Below are positions 36,842-44,184 of a stretch of DNA of 64,000 nucleotides, one piece after another (position 1 is the first letter of the stretch; each line of letters begins with the position of its first letter). The notes beneath the pieces are model-generated. The model was not told the DNA's origin. It worked only from the letters and a program-made list of their open reading frames with translations, and did no database searches. Origin of the DNA: Mycolicibacterium brumae (lineage in GTDB: Bacteria; Actinomycetota; Actinomycetes; Mycobacteriales; Mycobacteriaceae); assembly GCF_025215495.1 (NCBI RefSeq), contig NZ_CP104302.1, positions 2,542,001 through 2,606,000 on the forward strand, read 5' to 3'. The position numbers and the translations under genes are program-made.

Positions 36842-38791
36842 GTGGTCTCCACTGCCCCGATGGCCGACCAGAAAGTTCCCGACGATGAAGCCACCGTCCG
36901 GCTCACCGTCGCGCAGGCGACCGTCCGTTTCCTGGCCAACCAGTACGTCGAACGAGACGGCAACCGGCACAAGTTCTTCGCCGGTTGCTTCGGCATCTTC
37001 GGGCACGGCAATGTGGCCGGCGTCGGGCAGGCGCTGCTGCAGGACGAGGTCGAGGCGCTCGACGCCTGCCGCGAACCGGGCCTGCGCTATGTGCTGGGCC
37101 GCAACGAGCAGGCCATGGTGCACACCGCCGTCGGGTTCGCCCGCCAGAGCGACCGGCTGCAGGCCTGGGCGGTGACCGCAAGCGTCGGTCCGGGCGCCAC
37201 CAATATGCTCACCGGCGCGGCGCTGGCCACCATCAATCGCCTACCGGTGCTGCTGCTCCCGTCGGACACCTTCGCCACCCGCGCTCCGTCCCCGGTGCTG
37301 CAAGAGCTTGAGTTGCCCAGCAGCGGCGACGTCACCGTCAACGACGCCTTCAAACCGCTGTCCCGCTATTTCGACCGGGTGTGGCGGCCCGAACAACTGC
37401 CGGCTGCGCTGCTGGGGGCGATGCGGGTGCTGACCGACCCGGCAGAGACCGGCGCGGCGACGATCGCCCTTCCCCAGGATGTGCAGGCCGAGGCCTTCGA
37501 CTGGCCGGTGTCGCTGTTCGACGAACGCACCTGGCATATCCGGCGCCCGCCGGCTGAACGCTCGGTGGTGTCCCGGGCCGCCGAGATCATCCGCTCCGCG
37601 CAGCGCCCGCTGATCGTGGCCGGCGGCGGTGTCATCTACTCCGGGGCGACGGCCGAATTGGACGCGTTCGCGGCCCGCACCGGGATCCCGGTGTGCGAAA
37701 CCCAGGCCGGCAAGGGATCGCTGCAGTTCGACCACCCGCAGGCGGTCGGCGCCGTCGGCTCCACCGGGACCACCGCGGCGAACGCGCTGGCCGCCGACGC
37801 GGACCTGATCATCGGGATCGGCACCCGCTACAGCGATTTCACCTCCGCTTCGCGGACCGCGTTCAACAACCCCGACGTCCGCTTCGTCAACGTCAACGTG
37901 GCGTCCATGGATTCGGTCAAGCAGGGCGGACTGAGCGTGGTCGCCGACGCCCGGGAAACTCTGCAGACCCTGTCGGTGCTGATGGGCGATTACACCGTCA
38001 GCGATGAATACCACAAGCGGGCAACGGATTTGATCCGGGAGTGGAACTCCACCGTGGACGAGGTGTTCCAAACGACCGGCGGTGAGCCGCTGAATCAGAA
38101 TCAGGTGATCGGCCTGGTGAACAGCTGCTCAGACGCCACCGACGTGGTGGTGTGCGCGGCCGGTTCGATGCCCGGGGACCTGCACAAGCTGTGGCGTCCG
38201 CGAGACCGCAAGAACTATCACGTGGAGTACGGTTACTCCTGTATGGGCTACGAGATCGCCGGCGGCATCGGCGTGCGGATGGCCGCGCCGGAACGCGACG
38301 TCTTCATCATGGTCGGCGACGGCTCCTACCTGATGATGGCCACCGAGATCGCCACCGCCGTGCAGGAGGGCGTCAAGGTGATCCCGGTGCTGGTGCAGAA
38401 CCACGGCTTCGCTTCCATTGGTGGGCTATCGGAATCCCTTGGCTCGCAACGGTTCGGCACCGCCTATCGGTATCGGGGAGCGGACGGCCGGCTCGACGGG
38501 GACTACCTGCCGGTCGACCTGGCCACCAATGCCGCCAGTCTGGGCGCCGACGTGATCCGGGTGAGCACCGCCGAGCAGTTCACCGACGCGGTCCGGGCGG
38601 CCAAGGCAGCCGAGAACACCACCGTGATCTATGTCGAGACCGACCCGATGGTGTTCGCCCCGGACAGCCAATCCTGGTGGGACGTCCCGGTGTCACAGGT
38701 CTCCAGCCTGGAATCCACCAAGGAGGCCTACCGGCGTTACGCGGACTGGAAGAAGGTCCAGCGGCCGCTGGTCCGGCCTTCCGACCGCTGA
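36842..38791 (+). CDS. iolD: 3D-(3,5/4)-trihydroxycyclohexane-1,2-dione hydrolase
   Basis: This 649-residue TPP-dependent ring-opening hydrolase makes 5-deoxyglucuronate. It has the three-domain acetolactate-synthase fold: FFAGCFGIFGHGNVAGVGQA, RNEQAMVHTAVGFARQ (the catalytic Glu in RNEQ), a central Rossmann domain (PLIVAGGGVIYSGATAELDA) and the TPP motif VGDGSYLMMATEIATA. The start GTG 36842 has GAGGAG 6 bp upstream. The gene continues into iolE with a 29-bp gap. Confidence 0.95.
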   Translation: MVSTAPMADQKVPDDEATVRLTVAQATVRFLANQYVERDGNRHKFFAGCFGIFGHGNVAGVGQALLQDEVEALDACREPGLRYVLGRNEQAMVHTAVGFARQSDRLQAWAVTASVGPGATNMLTGAALATINRLPVLLLPSDTFATRAPSPVLQELELPSSGDVTVNDAFKPLSRYFDRVWRPEQLPAALLGAMRVLTDPAETGAATIALPQDVQAEAFDWPVSLFDERTWHIRRPPAERSVVSRAAEIIRSAQRPLIVAGGGVIYSGATAELDAFAARTGIPVCETQAGKGSLQFDHPQAVGAVGSTGTTAANALAADADLIIGIGTRYSDFTSASRTAFNNPDVRFVNVNVASMDSVKQGGLSVVADARETLQTLSVLMGDYTVSDEYHKRATDLIREWNSTVDEVFQTTGGEPLNQNQVIGLVNSCSDATDVVVCAAGSMPGDLHKLWRPRDRKNYHVEYGYSCMGYEIAGGIGVRMAAPERDVFIMVGDGSYLMMATEIATAVQEGVKVIPVLVQNHGFASIGGLSESLGSQRFGTAYRYRGADGRLDGDYLPVDLATNAASLGADVIRVSTAEQFTDAVRAAKAAENTTVIYVETDPMVFAPDSQSWWDVPVSQVSSLESTKEAYRRYADWKKVQRPLVRPSDR

Positions 38792-38820
38792 TCTACCCGA
38801 ACCGAACGAAAGAACTTGTG

Positions 38821-39723
38821 ATGAGCAGCATTCTGGTTGGTTCCGCGCCCGACTCTTGGGGCGTGTGGTTCCCCGACAATCCGCAGCAGACTCCCTACAC
38901 GCGCTTTCTCGACGAGGTCGCCGCGTCCGGGTACCAGTGGATCGAACTGGGCCCCTACGGCTACCTGCCCACCGATCCCGCCCGATTGACCGAGGAGCTC
39001 GACAGCCGCGGCCTGAAGCTCTCTGCGGGAACAGTTTTCGAGCACCTGCACCAGGACGACTCCTGGGACGCCGTGTGGTCGCAGATCGAGGACGTCGCCA
39101 AACTCACCGCCGCTGTCGGCGGCAGCCACGTCGTCGTCATCCCGGAGATGTGGCGCGACCCGGCCACCGGCGCGACGCTGGAACCCCGTGACCTCACCGA
39201 CGAGCAGTGGCTGCGCAAGACCCGCGGGATGAACGAACTCGGCAAGGCCATGTTCGAGACCTACGGGGTTCGCGCCCAGTACCACCCGCACGCCGACTCC
39301 CACGTCGACACCGAGGAGAACGTCTACCGCTTCCTGGACGGCACCGACGGTGAATATGTGAACCTGTGCCTGGACACCGGCCACATCGCCTACTGCGGCG
39401 GGGACAACCTGGCCATCATCGAGCGCGCGCCGGAGCGCATCGGCTACCTGCACCTCAAGCAGGTCGACCCGGAGGTGCGCGCCAAGGTCGAGGCTGAGGA
39501 TCTGCCGTTCGGCGAAGCGGTGAAGCTGGGCGCCATGACCGAACCGCCGCTGGGCATTCCGGAGATGCCGCCGCTGCTGGAGGCGATCGACCGGCTGAAC
39601 ATCGACGTGTTCGCGATCGTCGAACAGGATATGTATCCCTGCTCGCCGGATGCCCCGCTGCCGATCGCCAAGCGCACCCGCAACTACCTGGGCGGCTGCG
39701 GGGTCGGCGCCGTCCGGTTCTGA
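38821..39723 (+). CDS. iolE: Inosose dehydratase
   Basis: This 300-residue TIM-barrel enzyme dehydrates 2-keto-myo-inositol. Motifs include SAPDSWGVWFPDN, QYHPHADSHVDTEENVYRF (part), NLCLDTGHIAYCGGDN and GYLHLKQVDPEV with metal-binding Glu/Asp/His. It is the last gene of the iol operon, so with iolG the window encodes inositol to IolC product plus the probable aldolase. iolA (methylmalonate-semialdehyde dehydrogenase) is not in the window. A 55-bp direct repeat begins over its last codons. Confidence 0.94.
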   Translation: MSSILVGSAPDSWGVWFPDNPQQTPYTRFLDEVAASGYQWIELGPYGYLPTDPARLTEELDSRGLKLSAGTVFEHLHQDDSWDAVWSQIEDVAKLTAAVGGSHVVVIPEMWRDPATGATLEPRDLTDEQWLRKTRGMNELGKAMFETYGVRAQYHPHADSHVDTEENVYRFLDGTDGEYVNLCLDTGHIAYCGGDNLAIIERAPERIGYLHLKQVDPEVRAKVEAEDLPFGEAVKLGAMTEPPLGIPEMPPLLEAIDRLNIDVFAIVEQDMYPCSPDAPLPIAKRTRNYLGGCGVGAVRF

Positions 39724-39785
39724 CGAGCGGTGCAGTTCCGCGAGGAAGAACCGGCGTGTGAACACCGTCCGGTTCTGACGAGCGG
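39710..39785 (+). repeat. 21-bp direct repeat spanning the iolE stop, with hairpin
   Basis: Positions 39710-39730 and 39765-39785 are identical over 21 bp and are separated by 34 bp. The first copy covers the last codons and stop of iolE; the second is non-coding. The second copy begins a CCGTCC-N14-GGACGG inverted repeat (39765-39790) that might act as a weak terminator. It looks like a small local duplication. Confidence 0.7.
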
Positions 39786-39916
39786 GACGGCACACGCGGG
39801 TCCCTTACGAACGGTCGCTTGCTGCCGAATTTTCTCATAGAACTCTCAATCCACAGGGCCCGCTTTCCGTTGTCTCGCAACGGAACTTGTCGGTGGCGAG
39901 GTATAGCGTTTTGGGT

Positions 39917-41146
39917 ATGAGCAGCACCGCCTACGCAGACCGGGAGGCGATCTTCGCCGCCCTCGCGCAGGCCGAAACCGCTCACCGCGTCTTGGCTTCG
40001 GCGTCCCTCGACGCACTGTCCTCCGAGAAGATTTTGGAGGTGCTCGCCCGCCGGGAAGCCCTCGCCTGGCGGGCCCCGGCGGCCGACCACCGACTGCTGG
40101 CGCGGTTGGTCGCCGACGGCAATCCGGGGGTGTTGGGCGCGGCGAACCTGACCCTCGTGTTGGAGGAGCGTTTGCGGATCTCCCGCGGCGCGGCACGGCG
40201 CCGGCTGGCCGAAGCCGCTGACCTCGGGCCCCGGGTCGCGTTGGATGGGCAACCCCTGGAACCGGTCATGCCGACTGTCGCCCAAGGGGTCGCGGACGGG
40301 GTGATCGGCCCGGAGCAAGTCGCCATCGTCCGGGACACCTACGCCAAGATCCCCGCCGCGGTGGATCCGGAGACCCGCGCCGATGCCGAGGCGGAGTTGG
40401 CCGACCTCGCCGGGAAGTACGGCCCGAACCACCTACAACGCCTGGCCACCGTCCTGCTGATGGTGTTGGATCCCGATGGGGACTTCGCCGATCGCCGCCG
40501 GGCCGCCAAACGCGGCCTGAGTGTGGGTGTCCAGACCCGTGACGGGATGCGCAACCTCCGCGCCAGCCTCACCCCCGAAGCCTGGGCCACCCTAGAACCC
40601 ATCCTGGAGAAACTCGCCGCACCCGGCATGTGCAACCCCGACGACGAACACCCGTGTGTCTCCGGAACACCGTCAGAGGAACAAATCCAAGGGGACAAGC
40701 GGACCGTGTCGCAACGCAACCACGACGCCCTCGTCGCGGCGATGCGGGCACTGCTGGCCTCCGGGGAGCTGGGTCAGCACAACGGACTACCCGTCACGGT
40801 GATTGTCACGACGACGTTGGCGGAGTTGAACACCGCCGCCCACGGCGGGGCGCCTGCCGACCTGGGGGCAGCGCCGATCACCGATCCGGTTGTGACGGTG
40901 ATGGGCCCCGGCGCCCCGATCGCCAACCCGTCTGTCGGCCAAGCCCCGGCCTGCTACGTGCCCGCCGCGTTGACCGGCTGGGCGGTCACCGCCGGCGGAT
41001 CGTTCCTCCCGATGAGCGACCTCCTTCGAATGGCCTCGCATGCCATCCACTACCTCACCGTCTTCGACGGCCACGGCCGGGCACTATGGCTCGGCAGGAC
41101 CAAGCGACTCGCCAACGCCGACCAACGCATCGTCCTCTACGCCTGA
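39917..41146 (+). pseudogene. DUF222 (13E12-family) N-terminal part, split by an integrated element
   Basis: This is the first 409 codons of a mycobacterial 13E12-repeat-type protein: a DUF222 domain with REEAIF-like start (MSSTAYADREAIFAALAQAE), DHRLLARLV, RRRLAEAADLGPR and the C-terminal LRMASHAIHYLTVFDGHGRA and QRIVLYA just before the HNH nuclease domain. The frame ends in a TGA created exactly at the left attachment junction (TAC GCC|TGA). Its continuation is at 48478-48816. ATG 39917 is chosen; a TTG ten codons upstream is also open. As a stand-alone piece it lacks the nuclease. Confidence 0.9.
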
Positions 41147-41165
41147 ACAACCTTCGGTGATGCAC
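41142..41165 (+). other. Left attachment site (attL) of the integrated element
   Basis: The inferred crossover dinucleotide CC is at 41142-41143; to its left is host 13E12 sequence, to its right element DNA. Twelve bases further is GGTGATGCAC (41156-41165), the inverted partner of GTGCATCACC at the right end. Confidence 0.8.
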
Positions 41166-41195
41166 CTATCAGCATCAACCGGAAGGAACAGCACC

Positions 41196-41453
41196 ATGAC
41201 CGCCACAACCGCACCCGTCGACCTCGGCGACCAGCTCGCCACCGCCTGGGCTGCACTCAAGATCGCCCGCGACAACGCGCCCGCCCAGTTCCGCGACGAG
41301 CTCCAGAACGTCATCACCGCGCTGAACACCGTCACCGGCGACATCAACGCATTGGCGTGGTCGCTGGCGTGCCCGATCTGCTCGGCCGGCATCAACGTGC
41401 CGTGCCGCTGCGGCTACCGCTTGAACGTCGCGGTGCAGGAGTCGCAGCGATGA
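41196..41453 (+). CDS. Small element-encoded zinc-finger-like protein
   Basis: This 85-residue protein has a helical N-terminus (LGDQLATAWAALKIARDNAP) and a cysteine cluster LACPICSAGINVPCRCGYR that could bind zinc. The start ATG 41196 has GGAAGGA upstream. It is the first gene inside the left end and reads in the same direction as the broken 13E12 gene, so host transcription might enter it. Function unknown; it ends in ATGA overlap with the next gene. Confidence 0.7.
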   Translation: MTATTAPVDLGDQLATAWAALKIARDNAPAQFRDELQNVITALNTVTGDINALAWSLACPICSAGINVPCRCGYRLNVAVQESQR

Positions 41454-41656
41454 GCGACACAACAATCCTGGTCGAGCAGGACGACGACGGCACCAACCGG
41501 CTTGAGATCGTGTGCAAGCCGTTCGACCCGGCCGACGCCGACTACGACGGCGAGCTGTTCCTAGGCATCTACTGGGACGGCAAAGAAGAAGCGTTCGGCA
41601 TCCTCAAACGCGAACACGCGGCCAAGCTGGCAGAACTGCTGACCCGCGACCACTAG
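41450..41656 (+). CDS. Small acidic element-encoded protein
   Basis: This 68-residue protein (MSDTTILVEQDDDGTNRLEI start) is rich in Asp and Glu, with a compact predicted beta-alpha layout (FLGIYWDGKEEAFGILKREH). The start overlaps the previous stop in ATGA, indicating a two-gene unit closed by the terminator at 41668. No known family is recognised. Confidence 0.65.
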   Translation: MSDTTILVEQDDDGTNRLEIVCKPFDPADADYDGELFLGIYWDGKEEAFGILKREHAAKLAELLTRDH

Positions 41657-41667
41657 CACCACCCAAG

Positions 41668-41709
41668 CGGCCCCGGACCACCGTCACAGGTGGTCGGGGC
41701 CGTTTTTTT
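41668..41709 (+). terminator. Rho-independent terminator after the left-end genes
   Basis: A nearly perfect stem of about 14 bp (CGGCCCCGGACCACC with GGTGGTCGGGGCCG) is followed by seven T residues. It lies 12 bp after the stop of the 68-residue gene and is the strongest intrinsic terminator in the window. Confidence 0.9.
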
Positions 41710-41884
41710 GATGCACCCAAACCATGACCCCGCGGACAGTGGCGCTTTCTATCTATCGCGTTTTCCACACCACCGCACCGGTTCACGCCGCCAGGAAGTT
41801 CTCGGCACTTTCGCGGAGATTCTTGGGTTTTTTCGAGCGGGGAGAGATCCCTGACTACCGCCGGGGTCAGGGTGGGGGGTGGTT

Positions 41885-41937
41885 AAAAAATCGGCCCCGA
41901 CCCGGGGGAATGAAGGAAGCCCAGGTCGGGGCCGATT
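41885..41937 (-). terminator. Rho-independent terminator of the leftward element operon
   Basis: On the minus strand a 14-bp stem (AATCGGCCCCGACC at 41889-41902 with its complement at 41924-41937) is followed by a run of T (the AAAAAA at 41885-41890). It lies just beyond the 46-codon gene that ends the capsid operon, closing the leftward transcript. Another short CCCTGAC/GTCAGGG hairpin is at 41849-41872. Confidence 0.88.
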
Positions 41938-41972
41938 CGTTTCCGGGGGCCGAGTCACCAGTCCCCAGGTCT

Positions 41973-42113
41973 TTAGTCGAGCCAGCCCGACAGCAGTTCA
42001 GCGGCGGCGTCGGTCAGTTGCTCGGCCAGCTTGTCGCAGTCCTGCTGCCACCCGTCGATTCTGGGCTGCCCGTCGTAGTCGGGAAGCCCAGAGCCGTAGC
42101 GGGGATCGGTCAT
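41973..42113 (-). CDS. 46-residue protein coupled to the capsid gene
   Basis: This short frame (MTDPRYGSGLPDYDGQPRID, ending in LSGWLD) starts at an ATG that overlaps the capsid stop in ATGA and ends 36 bp before the operon terminator. It has two Trp and many acidic residues (GWQQDCDKLAEQLTDAAAEL). Overlap, codon quality and position support a real gene. Its function is unknown; a small capsid-associated or packaging accessory role is only a guess. Confidence 0.6.
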   Translation of the reverse strand: MTDPRYGSGLPDYDGQPRIDGWQQDCDKLAEQLTDAAAELLSGWLD

Positions 42114-43225
42114 CAGCCGGGGTCGACGACGGTGACGGCCAGGGCTGAGCCGGTCAGCCCTTGTCCAATGGCGGTGTGGTGCAGCCAGCTCCCGAAGGAC
42201 GCGCTGCCGTCCTTGGGGTCGATGGCGGTTGCCGACCCGACCGGCGATGCGAACGCCATGAAGGACTGTGGGTCGAACACGGTGATTCGGCCGGCGGTCG
42301 CGGTGGTCGCGGGGTACAGCCGGGCACCGGCGAACCGGGTGGTGATGCTCCCGGCGTCGGGGCCGTTGGCGGGGGCCACGTCTTGCAGCTTGGCGATGGC
42401 GGCGACCGTGCCGACGAGGACCAGCTCGGACACGTCGCGCATGGTGTTGGCGGCGACGGCCAGGATGGTCTGCCGCACGTTGCCCGCAACGTCGGCGTTG
42501 TAGGCAATCGGTGAGCCGGTGATGGCGGCCTCAATATCGGCCACGGCCTTCTTGTCGATATCGCGGGCGATGGCGATGGCGTGCGCGTTGACGATGCCCG
42601 AAAGGCTGGTGAACTCGCTGGCGGCGGCTGAGACCTGAGTCCAGCGCCCGTAGCGCAGCGCCGTCAGTGGCAGATCGACCACGCCGTCGAACTCGGTGTG
42701 CGCGGCCGACTCTGCGACACCGACAGCGGCGCTCGGCAGGGTGAACGTCGGCATGACGGCTTGCACGCCGGTCAGCGCGTCGACGGGGATGCCGGCGAAC
42801 CGGATCAGGTGGTTGGGTTCGCGGGCGGCGAGCTGGCCCCAGGCGGTCGCGCCACCGATGGAGCTGGTTGCGGCGCCGTTGACCTGCACCATGCCGCGGG
42901 TCTCGGTCACGCTGAAGGTTTCGCCGGCGCGCAGCGCTTCGACGTGGCGGCGAATGTTGTCCGGTGAGACCAGCAGGCTCGGGCAGCCGGTGAGCTGTCC
43001 GGGGCCGGCCGGGCCGGGGCGCTCCCGGGCGCGCAGCTCGCCCTCGTGAATGGCCTTGGCGCGTTCGTGGATCTTCTCGGCGTCAGCGATGAGCCCGTCG
43101 AACTCGGTCTGCTCGGCCGCGGTGAGGTCTCGGTTTGCGTCTACGCCGCGCTGGGCGATGGCTTGGGCCTGGGCGATGATGCCGGCTCGGCGTGCCATCA
43201 ATTCATTGGGAAGGTAGTCCTGCAT
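42113..43225 (-). CDS. HK97-type major capsid protein
   Basis: This 370-residue protein has a helical, charged N-terminal ~60 residues (scaffold/delta-type, LTAAEQTEFDGLIADAEKIH) and a capsid-like core (GQLAAREPNHLIRFAGIPVD, GIVNAHAIAIARDIDKKAVA, LVLVGTVAAIAKLQD, GARLYPATTATAGRITVFDP). These features fit the HK97 fold of phiRv1 Rv1576c-type capsids. The start ATG 43225 has AAAGGGAG upstream; longer frames add basic non-conserved sequence. It is the only morphogenesis gene I recognise; no protease or terminase is adjacent. Confidence 0.8.
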   Translation of the reverse strand: MQDYLPNELMARRAGIIAQAQAIAQRGVDANRDLTAAEQTEFDGLIADAEKIHERAKAIHEGELRARERPGPAGPGQLTGCPSLLVSPDNIRRHVEALRAGETFSVTETRGMVQVNGAATSSIGGATAWGQLAAREPNHLIRFAGIPVDALTGVQAVMPTFTLPSAAVGVAESAAHTEFDGVVDLPLTALRYGRWTQVSAAASEFTSLSGIVNAHAIAIARDIDKKAVADIEAAITGSPIAYNADVAGNVRQTILAVAANTMRDVSELVLVGTVAAIAKLQDVAPANGPDAGSITTRFAGARLYPATTATAGRITVFDPQSFMAFASPVGSATAIDPKDGSASFGSWLHHTAIGQGLTGSALAVTVVDPG

Positions 43226-43391
43226 ATTGGCTCCCTTTCTCGGAGTCGTCGTGGGAAACGATTGGCGCACCGCGATTGCGGTGTGCGGACTCCGGTGCGG
43301 GTGGCGCTGCCGGCGATATTCGGTTAGCGGTCTCGCCGCGGGGTGAGGTTGGCTCTGCCGGTCGCGGGTACTGCCGTCGTGCACTTCGATT

Positions 43392-43619
43392 CTACCCGTC
43401 CTCGGGCAGCTCTCCGAGGTCGCGGCCGGGGCCACCATCGGCCAGCTCGGCCTCGGCCTCGGCCATCCGTCTCGCGATGTCGCGTTCGCCGGCGAAGTGC
43501 ACCGCTTCGTCGTGGAGCACGTCCGCGGACAGGGTGCGGCCCTTCACCCGCAACGCCTCGGACACGTTCTGTAGCTGGCGGGTGAATGCGGTGAGGCGTT
43601 CGTACTCGGTCCAGGTCAT
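43392..43619 (-). CDS. Small helical element protein
   Basis: This 75-residue, probably coiled-coil protein (TAFTRQLQNVSEALRVKGRT, DIARRMAEAEAELADGG) starts in an ATGA overlap with the WhiB-like gene. It is followed by a 166-bp gap to the capsid start. No family is recognised. Confidence 0.6.
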   Translation of the reverse strand: MTWTEYERLTAFTRQLQNVSEALRVKGRTLSADVLHDEAVHFAGERDIARRMAEAEAELADGGPGRDLGELPEDG

Positions 43620-43900
43620 GAGTTTTCCTTCTTCCTTGGTCGGGGTTTTGGGTCGTTCAGTCGGCCCGCGACGACACCGCGGGGCCGGTCACGCGGTGGC
43701 AGGCCGGACGCCCACTCACCGCACTCTCGTAACGCCGGGCAGGACTCGCACAGGGCGATGGCGGCACCGTGCCGGTAGGCGATCTCGGCCGGGGTCTCGC
43801 CAGATTCGGCCGGATCGAACAGCGACCACTGTCCGAGGCAGGCGGCGTCCATCCGCGGGATGCCAAGCAGTGCGCCGAGCAGGTCGGCCGGCGTGCTCAT
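43616..43900 (-). CDS. WhiB-family iron-sulfur protein
   Basis: This 94-residue protein has the four-cysteine WhiB pattern: AACLGQWSLFDP, then ALCESCPALRECGEWA (C-x2-C-x5-C), followed by the turn-like GVVAGR (G-x-W-G-G equivalent) and a basic tail RPRKKENS. WhiB proteins carry a 4Fe-4S cluster and act with the major sigma factor. A phage-borne copy may control element genes or reprogramme host transcription. The start ATG 43900 is chosen just before the fold; it overlaps the upstream gene's stop in ATGA. Confidence 0.85.
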   Translation of the reverse strand: MSTPADLLGALLGIPRMDAACLGQWSLFDPAESGETPAEIAYRHGAAIALCESCPALRECGEWASGLPPRDRPRGVVAGRLNDPKPRPRKKENS

Positions 43901-44184
43901 TCGCCAACCTCCCGCAGCCGTGACCGCCGGGCCAGCTCGGCGGTTGTCCACGGCCACCCGTTGCGCCGGTACTTGGCGTGCTCGCGTTCCAGCCAAGCGG
44001 AGTACGCCACCGTCACATCGCACTCGACGGTCGACCACGCCGACGCGGCCAGGAGCTGCTCATGGGTCGGCACCGCGCCGAGCTCGCCGGGCAGGAAGTC
44101 GCCGAGCCGGTCGGCCAGCCGCCACAGGGTCGCCCGGCTGGCGTCGGGCAGGTCGCGCCACATGGTCGCCATGTCGTCAGTCAC
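43897..44184 (-). CDS. Element protein of unknown function
   Basis: This 95-residue protein (start GTG 44184, overlapping the primase stop in GTGA) reads TDDMATMWRDLPDASRATLW and ends WPWTTAELARRSRLREVGE. It is helical and charged with several Trp. No family is recognised; the overlap on both ends supports it as a coupled operon member. Confidence 0.6.
   Translation of the reverse strand: MTDDMATMWRDLPDASRATLWRLADRLGDFLPGELGAVPTHEQLLAASAWSTVECDVTVAYSAWLEREHAKYRRNGWPWTTAELARRSRLREVGE

Noticed and set aside
41724..42503. 259-codon plus-strand frame over the capsid gene end
   Set aside because: Crosses a terminator and opposes the capsid gene and its coupled 46-codon gene; no family pattern.
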